A stretch of DNA of 27,363 nucleotides. It comes from WLNJ01 sp037131165 (GTDB lineage Bacteria; Actinomycetota; Thermoleophilia; Solirubrobacterales; Solirubrobacteraceae). The stretch is taken from assembly GCA_037131165.1 (NCBI GenBank), contig JBAXRO010000023.1, positions 1-27,363 of the forward strand. The letters are read 5' to 3'. A model generated the notes under the pieces. It did not search any database and was not told the DNA's origin. It worked only from the letters and a program-made list of their open reading frames with translations. Every line of letters begins with the position of its first letter. Position 1 is the stretch's first letter. The position numbers were made by a program, and so were the translations under genes. Positions 7,050 to 13,222 of this stretch are shown here, in pieces.

Positions 7050-7265
7050 TCAGCGCCTTGTCAGAGCGAGGATCTGGTCGGTGGTCATGTCCCCCTCGCC
7101 GGCACCGCGCATCCGGCTTATGGAGTCCGCTCTCTCGCCGCCACCGGGAAGGAGCCTCGCGCCACCCTCGTCGAGCTTGAACTCGACCTCGCTGCCAGCC
7201 TTGATGCCGAGAGCATTGCGAACCTCGATCGGGATCGTGACCTGTCCCTTGCTGGTAACCCTCAT
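7050..7265 (-). CDS. vapB: VapB antitoxin, AbrB/SpoVT (MazE-like) swapped-hairpin fold
   Basis: 71 aa from ATG 7265. MRVTSKGQVTIPIEVRNALGIKAGSEVEF (residues 1-29) is the SpoVT/AbrB DNA-binding motif with the typical SKGQVTIP and LGI.pG elements. The C-terminal tail, with SISRMRGAGEGDMTTDQILALTR, is the VapC-binding segment seen in this antitoxin group (MRG.....T.DEI..L.R pattern). It should neutralise the downstream VapC and repress the operon. A TAGTCT hexamer ends 6 nt before the ATG, implying a leaderless message. One of the short tRNA-derived repeats lies about 70 bp upstream. Confidence 0.9.
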   Translation of the reverse strand: MRVTSKGQVTIPIEVRNALGIKAGSEVEFKLDEGGARLLPGGGERADSISRMRGAGEGDMTTDQILALTRR

Positions 7266-7271
7266 GCGGTA

Positions 7272-7277
7272 AGACTA
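7272..7277 (-). promoter_or_regulatory. -10 element of leaderless vapB
   Basis: TAGTCT on the minus strand, 6 nt before the ATG at 7265, the same geometry as at the 3679 and 3763 antitoxin genes. Confidence 0.55.
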
Positions 7278-7334
7278 GCAAGTAATACCCAGTCGCCCGA
7301 CTGGCTTCGCCAGGACCGTTACGGGTCGAGGCTC

Positions 7335-7458
7335 TCCGAAATGGCGAGACCCGGACTCAGGGCCAGGGTCACGGGGCGTCAGATGCTTCCGATGCGTTCA
7401 GGAGCGTCCGTCCAGTCCCGGATCTGGACGCATGGGACGGATATGGCGGTACCACGGG
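7335..7458 (-). repeat. tRNA-Phe-derived repeat, copy R1
   Basis: Low-coordinate end (7341-7358): ATGGCGAGACCCGGACTC, identical to the 3' acceptor/T-arm sequence of tRNA-Phe (minus sense), after which the T loop is damaged by a deletion. High-coordinate end: ACGCATGGGACGGATATGG then GCGGTACC, shared with copies at 10207 and 10928. An internal inverted repeat pairs ATCCGTCCCATGCGT (minus sense) with ACGCATCGGAAGCAT at 12 of 15 positions. It lies between vapBC and the propeller-protein gene. Confidence 0.8.
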
Positions 7459-7522
7459 ACGCCAGAAGGACGGCTGGCGGCCAGCTCGCACGAAGTGCCA
7501 TCGGGCGTCGCCCGGGAACGAG

Positions 7523-7548
7523 GCGGGCCCGCCAAGTGGCGGGCCCGC
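7523..7548 (-). terminator. Strong hairpin terminator after propeller-protein gene
   Basis: GCGGGCCCGCCA and TGGCGGGCCCGC form a perfect 12-bp inverted repeat with 2 nt between, 33 nt past the stop at 7581 on the minus strand. Confidence 0.75.
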
Positions 7549-7580
7549 GGTGGTTCAAACGATGGCGGAGGCCGGGACTA

Positions 7581-9923
7581 CTACTGGGTGAGCTTGACCC
7601 ACCCGGTCCATTGGCCGAGCCGGTTACCGACCCTGACCCACACCGGAGCCGCGACGGTCTGGCGGGTCACCTCGCCGCTCGCATCCCAAGCGACGATGCC
7701 CTGCGCGAAAGTCGGAGCGGTCGGCAACGGCTGGCTGTCGCTCGGCTTCGCCGCGACCGGTCGACCGTTGCCGTCGACTGCCACCTGCACCGTGAGGATC
7801 TGGGCGGCCGCACGGTCGTCTCCGCCGGTGCTGAACAGCAGGCCGACCTTGATCGCCCAAGTGTTCCTGTCGCCGACCCTCGTCCTGTAGACGGTCTTCG
7901 CTCCCGCAGCAGGAGTGAGGATGGTCGGCGCCACCACCGGGGCCTGCACCGTCCACGACGCTGTCTCCGCGTCACCGACGTTGCCTGCGTTGTCCACTGC
8001 CCTCACGGCAAGGCTGCGCGAGCCGACCGCGATTCCCGACCGGGCCTGCGGGCTCGTGCAAGCCGAGTACTCGCCACCATCCACGGAGCACTCGTAACGG
8101 GCAATGCCTGAAGCATCCGACACATCGGCCCAACTGATGTTCTGGCTGGTCCCGGTCGTCGGCGAGCTCGGGGCGCCGATCAGGACCGGCTTGCCGGGCT
8201 TCACTGTGTCCACCGTCCACGACGAGGTCGTGCTGGCAGTGCTCACGTTCCCGGCGGCATCGGTGTGACGCACCGAAATGCTGTGACTGCCATCGGCGAG
8301 ACCCGACACGGAGAAGGAACCGCTCGTACCCGAAACGCTCGAGCACGCACCCCACGAACCACTGTCAAGCCTGCACTCGACCGTCCCACCCGACTCACCA
8401 AGCGAGAAACCGATCGTCGCACCAGTCTCCTTGGTCGGCGACGAAGGCACCCCCGTGAACTGACCAGGCGGCGACGGAGGTGTCGTATCGGGCACGACCG
8501 TCCACGAGGGGCTCGTTCCCACCTGACTGACGTTGTTGGCGAAGTCCCTGTGCCTGACCGACACCGTGTGGGTACCGACTGCGAGTCCGGTCAGGGTCAT
8601 CAGACCGGCCATCGCGGAAACGCGGGTGCACGCCCCCCACGCGCCGGAATCCAGGCGACACTCGACGGTACCGGTCGTCTCACCAAGCGTGAAGCCGATG
8701 CTCGCCGAAGTCTCGGTCGTCGGCGACGAAGGCACGCCGGTGAACGACCCGGGCGTAGCCGGCGCAGTCGTGTCGGCCGGCGCAACGATCTTCCCGATCC
8801 TGTTCCCGAGGGACTCGGTGAACCACATGTTCCCATCAGGACCAGCGACGATGTCGGTGACGCCCGAGAATCCGGTGATACCAGAGGAGTACTCGGTTAC
8901 GGAGCCCGCGGTCGTGATTTTCCCGACCTTGCTGGTGCTGTACTCGGTGAACCAAAGGTTCCCGTCCGGCCCAACAGCGATCCCTCCGAGCGACGCGCTC
9001 GAGGTGATGCCGGAGGAGTACTCGGTCACCGACCCGGCCATGGTGATCTTCCCGATCTTGTTGCCATTCGTCTCCGTGAACCACATGTTCCCGTCAGGAC
9101 CAGCGACGATCCCCCACGGAGCCGAGTTCGAAGTGATGCCGGTTGAATACTCGGTCACTGTCCCGGACATGGTGATCTTCGCGACTCGAGCGTTGTTGTA
9201 ACCGGACTCGGTGAACCACATGTTCCCGTCAGGACCCGCAGCGATGAACTGAGGGTTCGCGTTGTTGCTGATGCCCGTGCGGTATTCCGTCACCACACCA
9301 GCCATGGTGATCTTCCCGATCCTGTTGCCGCTCACCTCGGTGAACCACATGTTCCCGTCAGGGCCAGCGGCAATCCCGGCCGGCATGGCGTTGGAAGTGA
9401 TGCCCGTGCTGTACTCGGTCACCACACCAGACGGAGTGATCTTCCCGATCTTGTGGGTGCCGTATTCGGTGAACCACATGTTCCCGTCAGGACCAGCGGC
9501 GATGTCGTACGGCTGAGCGCCAGAGCTGATGCCGGTGCTGTACTCCGTCACCACCCCAGCCGGGGTGATCTTCCCGATCCTGGATCCGCTCCTCTCGGTG
9601 AACCAGATGTTCCCGTCGGGACCGACGGCGATGCCATGTGGGCCCGCTCCCGAGGTGATTCCGCTCGAGTACTCGGTGACCGTGCCGACCGAAGGGGGCG
9701 CGACGGGCGCGGCAATGGAACTGCCGGTGACCGACGCCATCACCCCGACGAAAGCGCACATTGCGCCGACTGCCAACCTCAGGCCGCGCCGCCCTGTGAT
9801 CCTTCGATCACGCTTCGTGGTCACCCCACGTGAGACCTGGTGGGCAGATCGACTCGTTGGACAGGATCGACCGGTGAGTCGCAGAAACGGTCTGGTGAGG
9901 GGACGGGCATCGGTGACTGCCAT
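7581..9923 (-). CDS. Secreted seven-bladed beta-propeller (streptogramin-lyase-like) with three Ig-like domains
   Basis: 780 aa from ATG 9923 (GAAAGGAA about 12 nt upstream). GTG 9824 is a possible start that would give a shorter signal peptide; hydrophobic LAVGAMCAFVGVMASV is followed by an AAP cleavage area. Residues about 80-382 contain exactly seven 43-45-residue repeats of the form VTEYS.GI......IA.GPDGN.WFTE....IGKIT, one per blade, the pattern of virginiamycin B lyase and related NHL-like propellers. Three repeats of about 90 residues follow, each with SSPT, ECRLDSG/ECSVDGG, an AC(S/T) motif and a WTV end. A roughly 115-residue C-terminal beta domain completes it. No LPXTG or membrane anchor is seen. 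The propeller probably binds a ligand or surface polymer; lyase activity is doubtful, since conserved catalytic His residues are not evident. Blade DNA is nearly identical, so recombination is likely. Confidence 0.85.
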   Translation of the reverse strand: MAVTDARPLTRPFLRLTGRSCPTSRSAHQVSRGVTTKRDRRITGRRGLRLAVGAMCAFVGVMASVTGSSIAAPVAPPSVGTVTEYSSGITSGAGPHGIAVGPDGNIWFTERSGSRIGKITPAGVVTEYSTGISSGAQPYDIAAGPDGNMWFTEYGTHKIGKITPSGVVTEYSTGITSNAMPAGIAAGPDGNMWFTEVSGNRIGKITMAGVVTEYRTGISNNANPQFIAAGPDGNMWFTESGYNNARVAKITMSGTVTEYSTGITSNSAPWGIVAGPDGNMWFTETNGNKIGKITMAGSVTEYSSGITSSASLGGIAVGPDGNLWFTEYSTSKVGKITTAGSVTEYSSGITGFSGVTDIVAGPDGNMWFTESLGNRIGKIVAPADTTAPATPGSFTGVPSSPTTETSASIGFTLGETTGTVECRLDSGAWGACTRVSAMAGLMTLTGLAVGTHTVSVRHRDFANNVSQVGTSPSWTVVPDTTPPSPPGQFTGVPSSPTKETGATIGFSLGESGGTVECRLDSGSWGACSSVSGTSGSFSVSGLADGSHSISVRHTDAAGNVSTASTTSSWTVDTVKPGKPVLIGAPSSPTTGTSQNISWADVSDASGIARYECSVDGGEYSACTSPQARSGIAVGSRSLAVRAVDNAGNVGDAETASWTVQAPVVAPTILTPAAGAKTVYRTRVGDRNTWAIKVGLLFSTGGDDRAAAQILTVQVAVDGNGRPVAAKPSDSQPLPTAPTFAQGIVAWDASGEVTRQTVAAPVWVRVGNRLGQWTGWVKLTQ

Positions 9924-10016
9924 TTGGCCAAGCGTTCCTTTCGGCGTTGAGTTTCTGGCTCATCTCACAGGCAGCGCGGGCGCTGACGGAGGCGGCCGGG
10001 GCGGCAAAGCCACGCC

Positions 10017-10045
10017 AACGTAACACTAGGTCCCTCGAGTCACAA
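10017..10045 (-). promoter_or_regulatory. Candidate promoter of propeller-protein gene
   Basis: On the minus strand TTGTGA (10045-10040) and TACGTT (10022-10017) are 17 nt apart, close to a sigma-70-type promoter. It predicts a 5' leader of about 85 nt before ATG 9923. Confidence 0.4.
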
Positions 10046-10064
10046 CTACCCCGACGCAATAACC

Positions 10065-10114
10065 AAGCTATCGCTTACCTGCCCGAGCCACCCGGCCAGG
10101 GACCTTCGCCCCTG
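10065..10114 (-). other. Hairpin-rich intergenic segment of unknown function
   Basis: Minus-sense CAGGG/CCCTG (10114-10097, 8-nt loop), a CCGGG/CTCGG stem with one G-U pair, and AAGC-GATA-GCTT (10076-10065) follow one another. They lie upstream of the candidate promoter of the propeller gene. They do not match any riboswitch consensus I know. The rest of the 9924-10206 gap shows no gene. Confidence 0.3.
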
Positions 10115-10206
10115 ACTGCGACAAGGCGCTTGCCGTCTGACCCTTGCGACGGATGAACAGCAGGAGTTCCTTTATCCGCGTGACGCGCCGACGGACCGCT
10201 GGGAGG

Positions 10207-10320
10207 AATGGCGAGAGCCGGACTCGAGCCGGATCACGCAGTGTCAGATGCTTCCCATCCGTCGAGGGCGTCTGCTCGGTCCCGGACCTGACGCATGGGA
10301 CGGATATGGCGGTACCGCGA
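10207..10320 (-). repeat. tRNA-Phe-derived repeat, copy R2
   Basis: AATGGCGAGAGCCGGACTCG at the low-coordinate end is the tRNA-Phe acceptor/T-arm segment with one change. ACGCATGGGACGGATATGG then GCGGTACC is at the high-coordinate end, identical to R1. The internal inverted repeat ATCCGTCCCATGCGT/ACGGATGGGAAGCAT (minus sense) pairs at 12 of 15 positions. The copy ends 8 bp from the stop codon of the YoeB-type toxin gene. Confidence 0.8.
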
Positions 10321-10327
10321 GCCGAAG

Positions 10328-10588
10328 CTAAGGCGAGTAATGGAACCTGGCTTGGAGGATGATCAGGTCATCGCGCTCGACCATGTAGACGAGCCTGTGC
10401 TCCTCGTCGATCCGTCGCGACCAGCAGCCGGCGAGGACGTGCCGAAGGGCTTCCGGCTTTCCTATGCCCGCGAAAGGGTCGCGCAACGCATCCTCAATCA
10501 GGCGATTGATGCGCTTCACGGTGGCACGATCGGTCTTCTGCCAGTGGAGGTAGTCGTCCCACCCGTGGGGGGTGAAGACGAGCCGCAT
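10328..10588 (-). CDS. yoeB: YoeB/Txe-type mRNA interferase toxin
   Basis: 86 aa from ATG 10588, whose A is shared with the antitoxin TGA (TGATG). The sequence follows YoeB closely: FTPHGWDDYLHWQ at the N-terminus, INRLIEDALRDPFAGIGKPEAL, then WSRRIDEEHRLVYMV and a final FHY. The catalytic residues known from E. coli YoeB fall at the same numbers: E46, R65, H83 and Y84. It should be a RelE-fold ribosome-dependent endoribonuclease that cleaves mRNA in the A site, and it appears intact. It is held inactive by the YefM-type antitoxin encoded just upstream. The module is bracketed by repeats R2 and R3, which suggests it arrived as, or within, a small mobile unit. Confidence 0.95.
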   Translation of the reverse strand: MRLVFTPHGWDDYLHWQKTDRATVKRINRLIEDALRDPFAGIGKPEALRHVLAGCWSRRIDEEHRLVYMVERDDLIILQARFHYSP

Positions 10589-10830
10589 CAGGTGAGCTCG
10601 TGCTCTTCCAGCGCTCCGGCCTGCGCCTGGGCGAGGCTCTCGAGCAAGCGGCGAGCGTTCGCAGGCGAGCGCAGCAGCTGGGCGGTCTCTGTGAGAGCGT
10701 CGTAGTCGGCACGGGACATCAGGACTGCATCGCCCTTCTTCGAGGTGATCTCGACCGGCTCACGGTCGTCGTTGACCTGTTCGATCAGGGGGAACAGGCG
10801 CTTGCGTGCGTCACTCGCGGTGATGCTCAT
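10588..10830 (-). CDS. yefM: YefM/Phd-family antitoxin
   Basis: The frame stays open to 11157, but ATG 10830 has a GGAG ribosome site 8 nt upstream and begins exactly at the family start MSITASDARKRLFPLIEQVN, giving 80 aa. The DNA-binding domain occupies about residues 1-50 (DAVLMSRADYDALTET). The C-terminal helix, with LLRSPANARRLLESL, is the YoeB-binding segment. It should neutralise YoeB and repress its own operon through the inverted repeat at 10856-10877, which overlaps the predicted -10. Stop and toxin start overlap by one base. Unlike the other three antitoxin genes in the window, it has a leader of about 30 nt with a ribosome site. Confidence 0.93.
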   Translation of the reverse strand: MSITASDARKRLFPLIEQVNDDREPVEITSKKGDAVLMSRADYDALTETAQLLRSPANARRLLESLAQAQAGALEEHELT

Positions 10831-10855
10831 TGGGTTGCTCCAATCGGATTGCTGA

Positions 10856-10877
10856 GTGGTACCGTTTATCGTACCAC
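10856..10877. promoter_or_regulatory. YefM operator candidate and promoter
   Basis: GTGGTAC and GTACCAC are perfect 7-bp inverted arms separated by 8 nt, 26 bp before yefM. A TACGAT -10 hexamer on the minus strand (10873-10868) lies within it, so binding would block transcription. The GTGGTAC arm also occurs in the palindrome at 11039-11056. Confidence 0.6.
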
Positions 10878-10927
10878 TTCGTCTGCTCGTCCCGGACCGC
10901 GATCGGCAAGGGCTTGGCGACCAGATC

Positions 10928-11048
10928 TTCGAAATGGCGAGACCCGGACTCGAACCGGGCCTCAGGGCGCCAGATCCTTCCCATGCGTTCAGGGGAATCC
11001 GCCCAGTCCCGGATCTGGACGTATGGGACGGATATGGCGGTACCACGG
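10928..11048 (-). repeat. tRNA-Phe-derived repeat, copy R3 (best preserved tRNA end)
   Basis: TTCGAAATGGCGAGACCC (10929-10946) continuing to CCGGG 10959 keeps an intact minus-sense T arm (CCCGG TTCGAGT CCGGG), acceptor strand TCTCGCC, and the 3' flank TTCGAAG of tRNA-Phe. The remainder shares ATGGGACGGATATGGCGG with R1 and R2. Two alternative stems are visible: ATCCGTCCCATACGT/ACGCATGGGAAGGAT (13 of 15 pairs) and CCAGATCC/GGATCTGG (8 of 8). They use the same GGAT and so exclude each other. Confidence 0.82.
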
Positions 11049-11056
11049 GTGGTACC
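11039..11056. repeat. Palindrome at the end of repeat R3
   Basis: GGTACCACGGGTGGTACC is a perfect inverted repeat (8-bp arms, GG centre). Its arms contain the GTGGTAC/GTACCAC of the yefM operator 160 bp away. Confidence 0.5.
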
Positions 11057-11157
11057 GCGAACTGGGTGATGTAGCCACCGAGGAACGTCTTGCCGAACAC
11101 GTCGGCTCCGCCGCCGACGAGCAGTCCACCGACGACCTTCCGCCGCCGGGAAGACAC
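11054..11157 (-). pseudogene. Possible gene remnant upstream of yefM
   Basis: From GTG 11157 the minus strand encodes VSSRRRKVVGGLLVGGGADV and continues FGKTFLGGYITQFAVPP, a sequence that reads like real protein. The frame then runs without a stop through repeat R3 and into yefM. No family is recognised and no start signal is convincing. It may be the 5' stump of a gene cut by the repeat, or chance. The rest of 11058-11309 shows no gene. Confidence 0.25.
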
Positions 11158-11309
11158 TTCATCGCAACATCCATCTCACCAAGCTGGAGGGTCAACGTCG
11201 GAATCGAACCGGAGAACTCCCGAGGCCCTGCTGCTAGTTTCCGGCCCCGAAAGTCAGCCCCCGGCGGCTGGCTTGGTTCGATCTCACCTCTACCTCAGGA
11301 ATCCCCACA

Positions 11310-12761
11310 ATGCCCGACTTTCAGTCTGTGCCAAGCGGAAAGCGTCGCTTCGGCTCGCACCTCGCGCTCCTCTCTGCCATTTCAGCCACGGCGGCTCTTG
11401 CCTTCGGAGCAGCCGCTCAGGAGGCTCAGGCCCAGAGCTACGAGCCGATCAAGTGCCAAAACTCAGGCAGTCAAGTGGTTGCCGGCGTCACCGTCACACT
11501 CGTGAAGAGCGCCGAACCCGACGGCCAGCACCTTCCTTGTGGAACCGGTGGATTGTCGGATGCTTGGTATGAGCACGGCCGTCTGAAGGGAAAGCCAGAC
11601 ACCTGGTGGGAGACGTCCACCCACTGGACGTTCTCACGCGGAATCAGCGGGATTGCCTTCGACATTGAAGACAACCGCCCTGCGGATGGTGGACTTGCGC
11701 GCTACAAGATCATCGGCAAGAACGCGAACGGCGACGTCGTCTACCCGTCGCAAAACCTGGTCTTCGAGAACCGGAATTCAAACTGGCGCAGGGTTGAGGT
11801 CTTCGACGAAGACATCGTCAGTCTTGAGGTTGAGCAGCGGCTGACGTCGCGAGTTCATGTCTCGGCGATCTCGATGTACCTGATCGGCGGCAAGCTGAGC
11901 GTCGGGTTTGGCAACCACGCAGGGCAGCTCACCTCAGACATCGGCGGGATCGATTGCGATGCCAACGGTGGTGAATGCCAAACCACAGTTGCGCTCTCTC
12001 ATACCCCTCAGCCCATAACTCTTACGGCAACGCCACCCGCCGGACTTGAGTTCTCCAGCTGGAGCGGTTGTGACTCATCGACGAAGCCGCCGTCTGCGCC
12101 GCCGTTTACGTGCACGGTCTTGATGTCGAGCGCTCGCGCCGTGACCGCGTATTTCATCGATCCGACGGAGCCAGTCCCTCCGGTCGGGACCACGACCAGC
12201 TACCTCGACGTTGAGGTGATGGGCAAAGGCAGCGTCAAGTCAAGCCCTTCAGGGATCAACTGCTCGAACACGCTTACCGAATGTTCGACTCAGTTCCAGA
12301 ACCAGCCAAAGGTGACGCTGACGGCCACGCCAGCGAAGGGCTGGCGCTTCGTTCGCTGGAGCGGCGACAGATGCGTCAACTCGACCAGCCGCGTCTGCGT
12401 CATCCCGAAGGGGCAAATCGAATGCGAACAGGTCTACGCTGAGTTCGCCAAGGCGGAGGTGCGGGTCGCGAGGGCCGCAGTCAAACGGACCCTCCCGACC
12501 GGCATCCAGCTGGTGCCGGTCAGCTTCGTGTCAACGGACTCTGGCAGGGCAACAGTTGCGGTGGTGAAGTGCAGCGCCGACAAATGCAACGGTAAGCCAC
12601 TGTTCAAGCTCAACACCATCACCGCTAAGGGGGCCAACTCACTGAGGCTCAAGGTCAGGCGCCTCAGGCCGGGCCGCTATCAGTTCGCAGTAAGCAACTC
12701 GGTGAGCGGATCGAAAGCCAGCTTCACGGTCGCAGCGCCGGCACCCAAATTCACCGGCTGA
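11310..12761 (+). CDS. Secreted Cys-rich protein with two bacterial-repeat (InlB-B-like) domains
   Basis: 483 aa from ATG 11310, with AGGA about 9 nt upstream. A signal peptide (LALLSAISATAALAFGAAA) ends near AQAQS. Residues about 45-200 form a domain containing HWTFSRGISGIAFDIEDNR, unassigned. Two tandem repeats follow, at about 205-285 and 298-378. Each has a GKLSVGFG or GKGSVKSS strand, a GI.C.......EC element, LTATP..G..F..WSG, a paired Cys segment and a final AYF/AEF. This is the Cys-paired bacterial repeat fold common in actinobacterial exported proteins. A short beta domain (about 385-478) closes it. By eye the gene is less G+C rich than its neighbours, suggesting separate ancestry. 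It probably acts outside the cell in adhesion or binding, but no catalytic motif is seen. A strong hairpin follows. Confidence 0.78.
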   Translation: MPDFQSVPSGKRRFGSHLALLSAISATAALAFGAAAQEAQAQSYEPIKCQNSGSQVVAGVTVTLVKSAEPDGQHLPCGTGGLSDAWYEHGRLKGKPDTWWETSTHWTFSRGISGIAFDIEDNRPADGGLARYKIIGKNANGDVVYPSQNLVFENRNSNWRRVEVFDEDIVSLEVEQRLTSRVHVSAISMYLIGGKLSVGFGNHAGQLTSDIGGIDCDANGGECQTTVALSHTPQPITLTATPPAGLEFSSWSGCDSSTKPPSAPPFTCTVLMSSARAVTAYFIDPTEPVPPVGTTTSYLDVEVMGKGSVKSSPSGINCSNTLTECSTQFQNQPKVTLTATPAKGWRFVRWSGDRCVNSTSRVCVIPKGQIECEQVYAEFAKAEVRVARAAVKRTLPTGIQLVPVSFVSTDSGRATVAVVKCSADKCNGKPLFKLNTITAKGANSLRLKVRRLRPGRYQFAVSNSVSGSKASFTVAAPAPKFTG

Positions 12762-12781
12762 CGCAGGCTCACCGGAGAAAG

Positions 12782-12817
12782 GCATCCGCCCGGTGCCCGA
12801 GAACCCCGGGCGGATGC
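12782..12817 (+). terminator. Strong hairpin terminator after secreted repeat protein
   Basis: GCATCCGCCCGG and CCGGGCGGATGC form a perfect 12-bp stem around a 12-nt loop, 20 nt after the stop. Between it and 13015 I see no gene, only short GTCGAC-containing direct repeats near 12977. Confidence 0.7.
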
Positions 12818-13015
12818 GGCGGTCTAAGCCGGTAAAGGTCGACTGAGCCGAGCAGACGCGTTCCACCGAGGGCGGGGCCATCCGCGCTCTTGGCGGTGAT
12901 GGACGCCCGATCGACGTCGAGGTCGGCGATGGCGATGGCGACAGGCTCGGCGGCCGAGGCGATCTCCCCATCGGTTCGTCGACAAGATCGTCGACAAGCC
13001 CCAACGAGACCATCC

Positions 13016-13031
13016 CCCCGTTCTGACGGGG
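13016..13031 (-). terminator. Terminator of tRNA-Phe
   Basis: On the minus strand CCCCGT-CAGA-ACGGGG forms a 6-bp stem with a 4-nt loop, 9 nt beyond the 3' end of the tRNA. Confidence 0.55.
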
Positions 13032-13040
13032 AGCTTCGAA

Positions 13041-13113
13041 TGGCGAGACCCGGACTCGAACCGGGGACACCACGATTTTCAGTCGTGTGCTCTACCAGCT
13101 GAGCTATCTCGCC
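13041..13113 (-). tRNA. tRNA-Phe (anticodon GAA)
   Basis: 73 nt on the minus strand. Acceptor stem GGCGAGA/TCTCGCC pairs fully, with discriminator A. The D arm is GCTC...GAGC and the anticodon stem CACGA/TCGTG with loop CTGAAAA, so positions 34-36 read GAA. The T arm is CCCGG-TTCGAGT-CCGGG. The CCA end is not encoded. A TAGGAT hexamer (13133-13128) 14 nt upstream is a likely -10. Its 3' end and flank are the parent sequence of the repeats at 7335, 10207 and 10928 and of the tRNA-like sequence at 4509. Confidence 0.97.
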
Positions 13114-13209
13114 ATGGTGCACGGGCGATCCTACCGGCTGATCAAACTCGGGGAGAGCAAGCAACGATCGAAGCGACGGATGCCCCTGATCCCATCCGGC
13201 GGGGACGTG

Positions 13210-13215
13210 TAGGGT
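13210..13215 (+). promoter_or_regulatory. -10 element of leaderless MBL gene
   Basis: TAGGGT with 7 nt to the GTG at 13223, placing transcription start at or one base from the start codon. Confidence 0.5.
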
Positions 13216-13222
13216 CAAAGCC

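Noticed and set aside
7301..7313. CTGGC-TTC-GCCAG hairpin upstream of vapB
   Set aside because: The stem is only 5 bp, and it has no clear relation to either flanking transcript.
8770..9680. Regularly spaced near-identical units of about 129 bp that could suggest a CRISPR array or tandem satellite
   Set aside because: The units are in frame inside a long gene and each encodes one propeller blade; there are no unique spacers.
10065..10150. Possible c-di-AMP or c-di-GMP riboswitch before the propeller gene
   Set aside because: Conserved core sequences of those riboswitches are absent in the correct order, and the segment lies upstream of the best promoter candidate.
11195..11265. GGTTCGATTC T-loop-like sequence on the minus strand, suggesting another tRNA or tmRNA end
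   Set aside because: Only three of five T-stem pairs form, and no acceptor or anticodon stem can be built.
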